Source of the DNA: UBA4416 sp035439445
GTDB lineage: Bacteria > Bacteroidota > Bacteroidia > B-17B0 > Aurantibacillaceae
NCBI GenBank assembly: GCA_035439445.1
Contig: DAORKG010000010.1
Location: 30,744 to 94,743 of the forward strand
Length of the DNA stretch: 64,000 bases
Direction of reading: 5' to 3'
The notes beneath the pieces were generated by a model that did not search any database, was not told where the DNA came from, and worked only from the letters and a program-made list of their open reading frames with translations. Numbering within the stretch: position 1 is the stretch's first letter; each line of letters starts with the position of its first letter. The position numbers and the translations under genes are program-made. Below are positions 62,645 through 64,000 of this stretch, piece after piece.

Positions 62645-64000
62645 TTAATTTGTAATCTCTATCCAACCTTTTTGTAATAATTTTTCATTTTCATCTAGTA
62701 TGATGAAGAAATAAGTTCCAGATGTAATCGTGCTTCCGGAGTTTGTTTTACCATCCCAGCGATTACTAATATTATTATAATTTACAGTATTATAAATTCT
62801 ATTTCCCCAACGATTAAATATGTGAACTTTATTGTTAGGTATTTTCTCAATATTTTCTATGAACCAAAAATCATTTAATCCATCTCCATTTGGAGTAAAA
62901 CCATTGTAAACAATTACATCACAATTGGAATTAATGTCAACATTAAACACAATATTCGATACACAACCATTAAAATCAACAGCGCTTAATGTATAACTGG
63001 TTGGTGTTGTTGGCGTAACAATGTTTGTATTTGGGATTGTATTTGCACTCCATGTAGGTACTGTACCTCCAATTACAGATAAAACGGAAGAATCACCAAC
63101 ACAAATAGCACTAGGTGTTGAAACAGGTATAACAGAAGAAGTTGTTTGAGCATTAATAAACACAGTACTTAAGAAAGCACAGCCATTGGACCCCTGACCA
63201 TAGACAGTGTAAGTTACAGGAGCTGTAATTTGAACGTTATGATTTGAACCAAATAAGTTGCCGGGCTGCCATAAATAATTTACAGCATTTCCAGTAGCCG
63301 ATAAATTTACTGTTTGTCCTAAGCAAACTAAAGTTGAACTTGCAGATGCAGAAACAGATGGTAATGGTAAGACTGTTATACTTAAAAATGCTGTGTCGGC
63401 ACAAGAACCTCCATTAGTTCCAACAACACTATAGCTAATATTTGAAAAAGGTTGAACAAGAATAGTATTTGTTGTTGCACCATTAGACCAATTGTAACTG
63501 GAGGCTCCATTTGCTGTCGCAGTCATCGTATATCCAAAGCAAACACTAGTAGAAGGGCTATTTATACTAACAATAGGCGTATTAACTACATTAACAACTG
63601 CTCCTGCCGAATTTTCGCAACCAAAAGTATTTTTTCCAATAACCGAATATGAAGTAGATGCAGATGGTGAAACAGATATAGATGACAAAGTAGAACCTGT
63701 TGTCCATGTATATGACCCCGCACCCGTAGCATTCAATGATACAACTTGTCCGGAACAAATAGTTGTTAACGATGGAGAAACAACTACCACCGGTAAACTA
63801 AATGTATTAACACTAATAGTCTTAGTATTAATACAACCAAATGGTCCGCTTCCTGATACTGTAAAAATTGTAGTTCCTAAAACCGTAGGAGATACATTAA
63901 TCACATTACCGGTAAAAGAAGTTGGATTTAGAGTATAGCTCAAACCTCCTGAATTGGAAAATGTTATCGAAGAACCTAAACAAACTGTGTTTGAACTAAC
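62645..64000 (-). CDS. Giant adhesin-like protein with type B T9SS domain, cut by the window edge
   Basis: The frame is open to the window edge, so only the C-terminal 451 codons are seen. They contain Ser/Thr-rich repeats of PKD/Ig-like type (CSGQVVSLNATGAGSYTWTTG, ASTSYSVIGKNTFGCENSAG) and end in a gliding-motility-associated C-terminal domain: FTPNGDGLNDFWFIENIEK, VHIFNRWGNRIYNT, WDGKTNSGSTITSGTYFF. It should be exported by the T9SS with the help of the SprF-like protein downstream and act as an adhesin or filament. Total length is unknown. Confidence 0.85.
   Translation of the reverse strand, partial: VSSNTVCLGSSITFSNSGGLSYTLNPTSFTGNVINVSPTVLGTTIFTVSGSGPFGCINTKTISVNTFSLPVVVVSPSLTTICSGQVVSLNATGAGSYTWTTGSTLSSISVSPSASTSYSVIGKNTFGCENSAGAVVNVVNTPIVSINSPSTSVCFGYTMTATANGASSYNWSNGATTNTILVQPFSNISYSVVGTNGGSCADTAFLSITVLPLPSVSASASSTLVCLGQTVNLSATGNAVNYLWQPGNLFGSNHNVQITAPVTYTVYGQGSNGCAFLSTVFINAQTTSSVIPVSTPSAICVGDSSVLSVIGGTVPTWSANTIPNTNIVTPTTPTSYTLSAVDFNGCVSNIVFNVDINSNCDVIVYNGFTPNGDGLNDFWFIENIEKIPNNKVHIFNRWGNRIYNTVNYNNISNRWDGKTNSGSTITSGTYFFIILDENEKLLQKGWIEITN

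Noticed and set aside
1..64000. tRNA, rRNA and CRISPR arrays
   Set aside because: I looked for clover-leaf ends, rRNA-like stretches and regularly spaced short repeats in the intergenic gaps and saw none.

Overview
The window is AT-rich DNA from a member of the Bacteroidota, probably an aerobic, gliding or T9SS-secreting heterotroph of class Bacteroidia. The signs are a complete sprA (T9SS translocon), a PorP/SprF-type protein, a PorE-like OmpA protein, several type A and type B T9SS sorting tails, promoter-like TAnnTTTG elements, and almost no Shine-Dalgarno sequences. No tRNA, rRNA or CRISPR array was recognised. Family or genus cannot be read from the sequence alone.

Layout. 1-4200: central metabolism (fbaB, accD), then two paralogous T9SS-tail proteins, the first N-terminally truncated. 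4200-10600 (minus strand): a surface polysaccharide module (O-antigen ligase, two Wzz-like proteins, Wzx-like flippase) with an alkyltransferase-like protein and a LuxE-like acyltransferase. 10600-15450 (plus): a lipoprotein, an M43 metalloprotease with sorting tail, a small unknown protein bracketed by near-identical terminators, cdsA and glutamate dehydrogenase. 15590-16870: a decayed tyrosine recombinase and an unidentified coding remnant. 17000-20000: a tiny Ala-rich lipoprotein, pyrD, an HMG-CoA lyase and a SpoU-type RNA methyltransferase; a REPIN-like element lies between pyrD and the lyase. 20065-28060: sprA and ruvA. 28250-33280: plsY, an ECF sigma factor, a histone-H1-like/START fusion, mutL and the first rhomboid. 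33289-40670: the second rhomboid, a TPR/PD40 protein with a DUF4159 partner, ferredoxin, LuxC-like acyl-CoA reductase, a minimal type B sorting-domain protein, an ABC ATPase and small genes. 40750-48060 (minus): alanine dehydrogenase, an outer-membrane protein, fabD, a Rid protein, a coiled-coil surface protein and an orphan AddB-like nuclease. 48236-52588 (plus): tolC, an HlyD-type adaptor, tsaB and a lipid kinase. 52600-53856: two small secreted-protein genes with integron-cassette-like boundaries. 53857-64000 (minus): a GlmU-family protein, then (reading against the plus strand from the right edge) a large type B-tail adhesin cut by the window, SprF, PorE-like OmpA and an Ig-repeat outer-membrane protein.

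How the genes fit together. Envelope construction dominates: polysaccharide export, lipid synthesis (accD, fabD, cdsA, plsY, DAG-kinase-like), T9SS secretion (SprA, SprF, PorE-like) and its cargo (M43 protease, T9SS-tail proteins, adhesin). Most housekeeping genes look ordinary. The observations most worth checking are the cassette-like array at 52.6-53.9 kb, the H1-like/START fusion at 29.75-30.66 kb, the REPIN-like element at 18.5 kb, the twin terminators around the 12.77 kb gene with one abutting the cdsA start codon, the split LuxC/LuxE-like pair, and the recently duplicated Ig-like double module at 55.9-57.0 kb. None of these proves a new system; they are the best candidates visible here.
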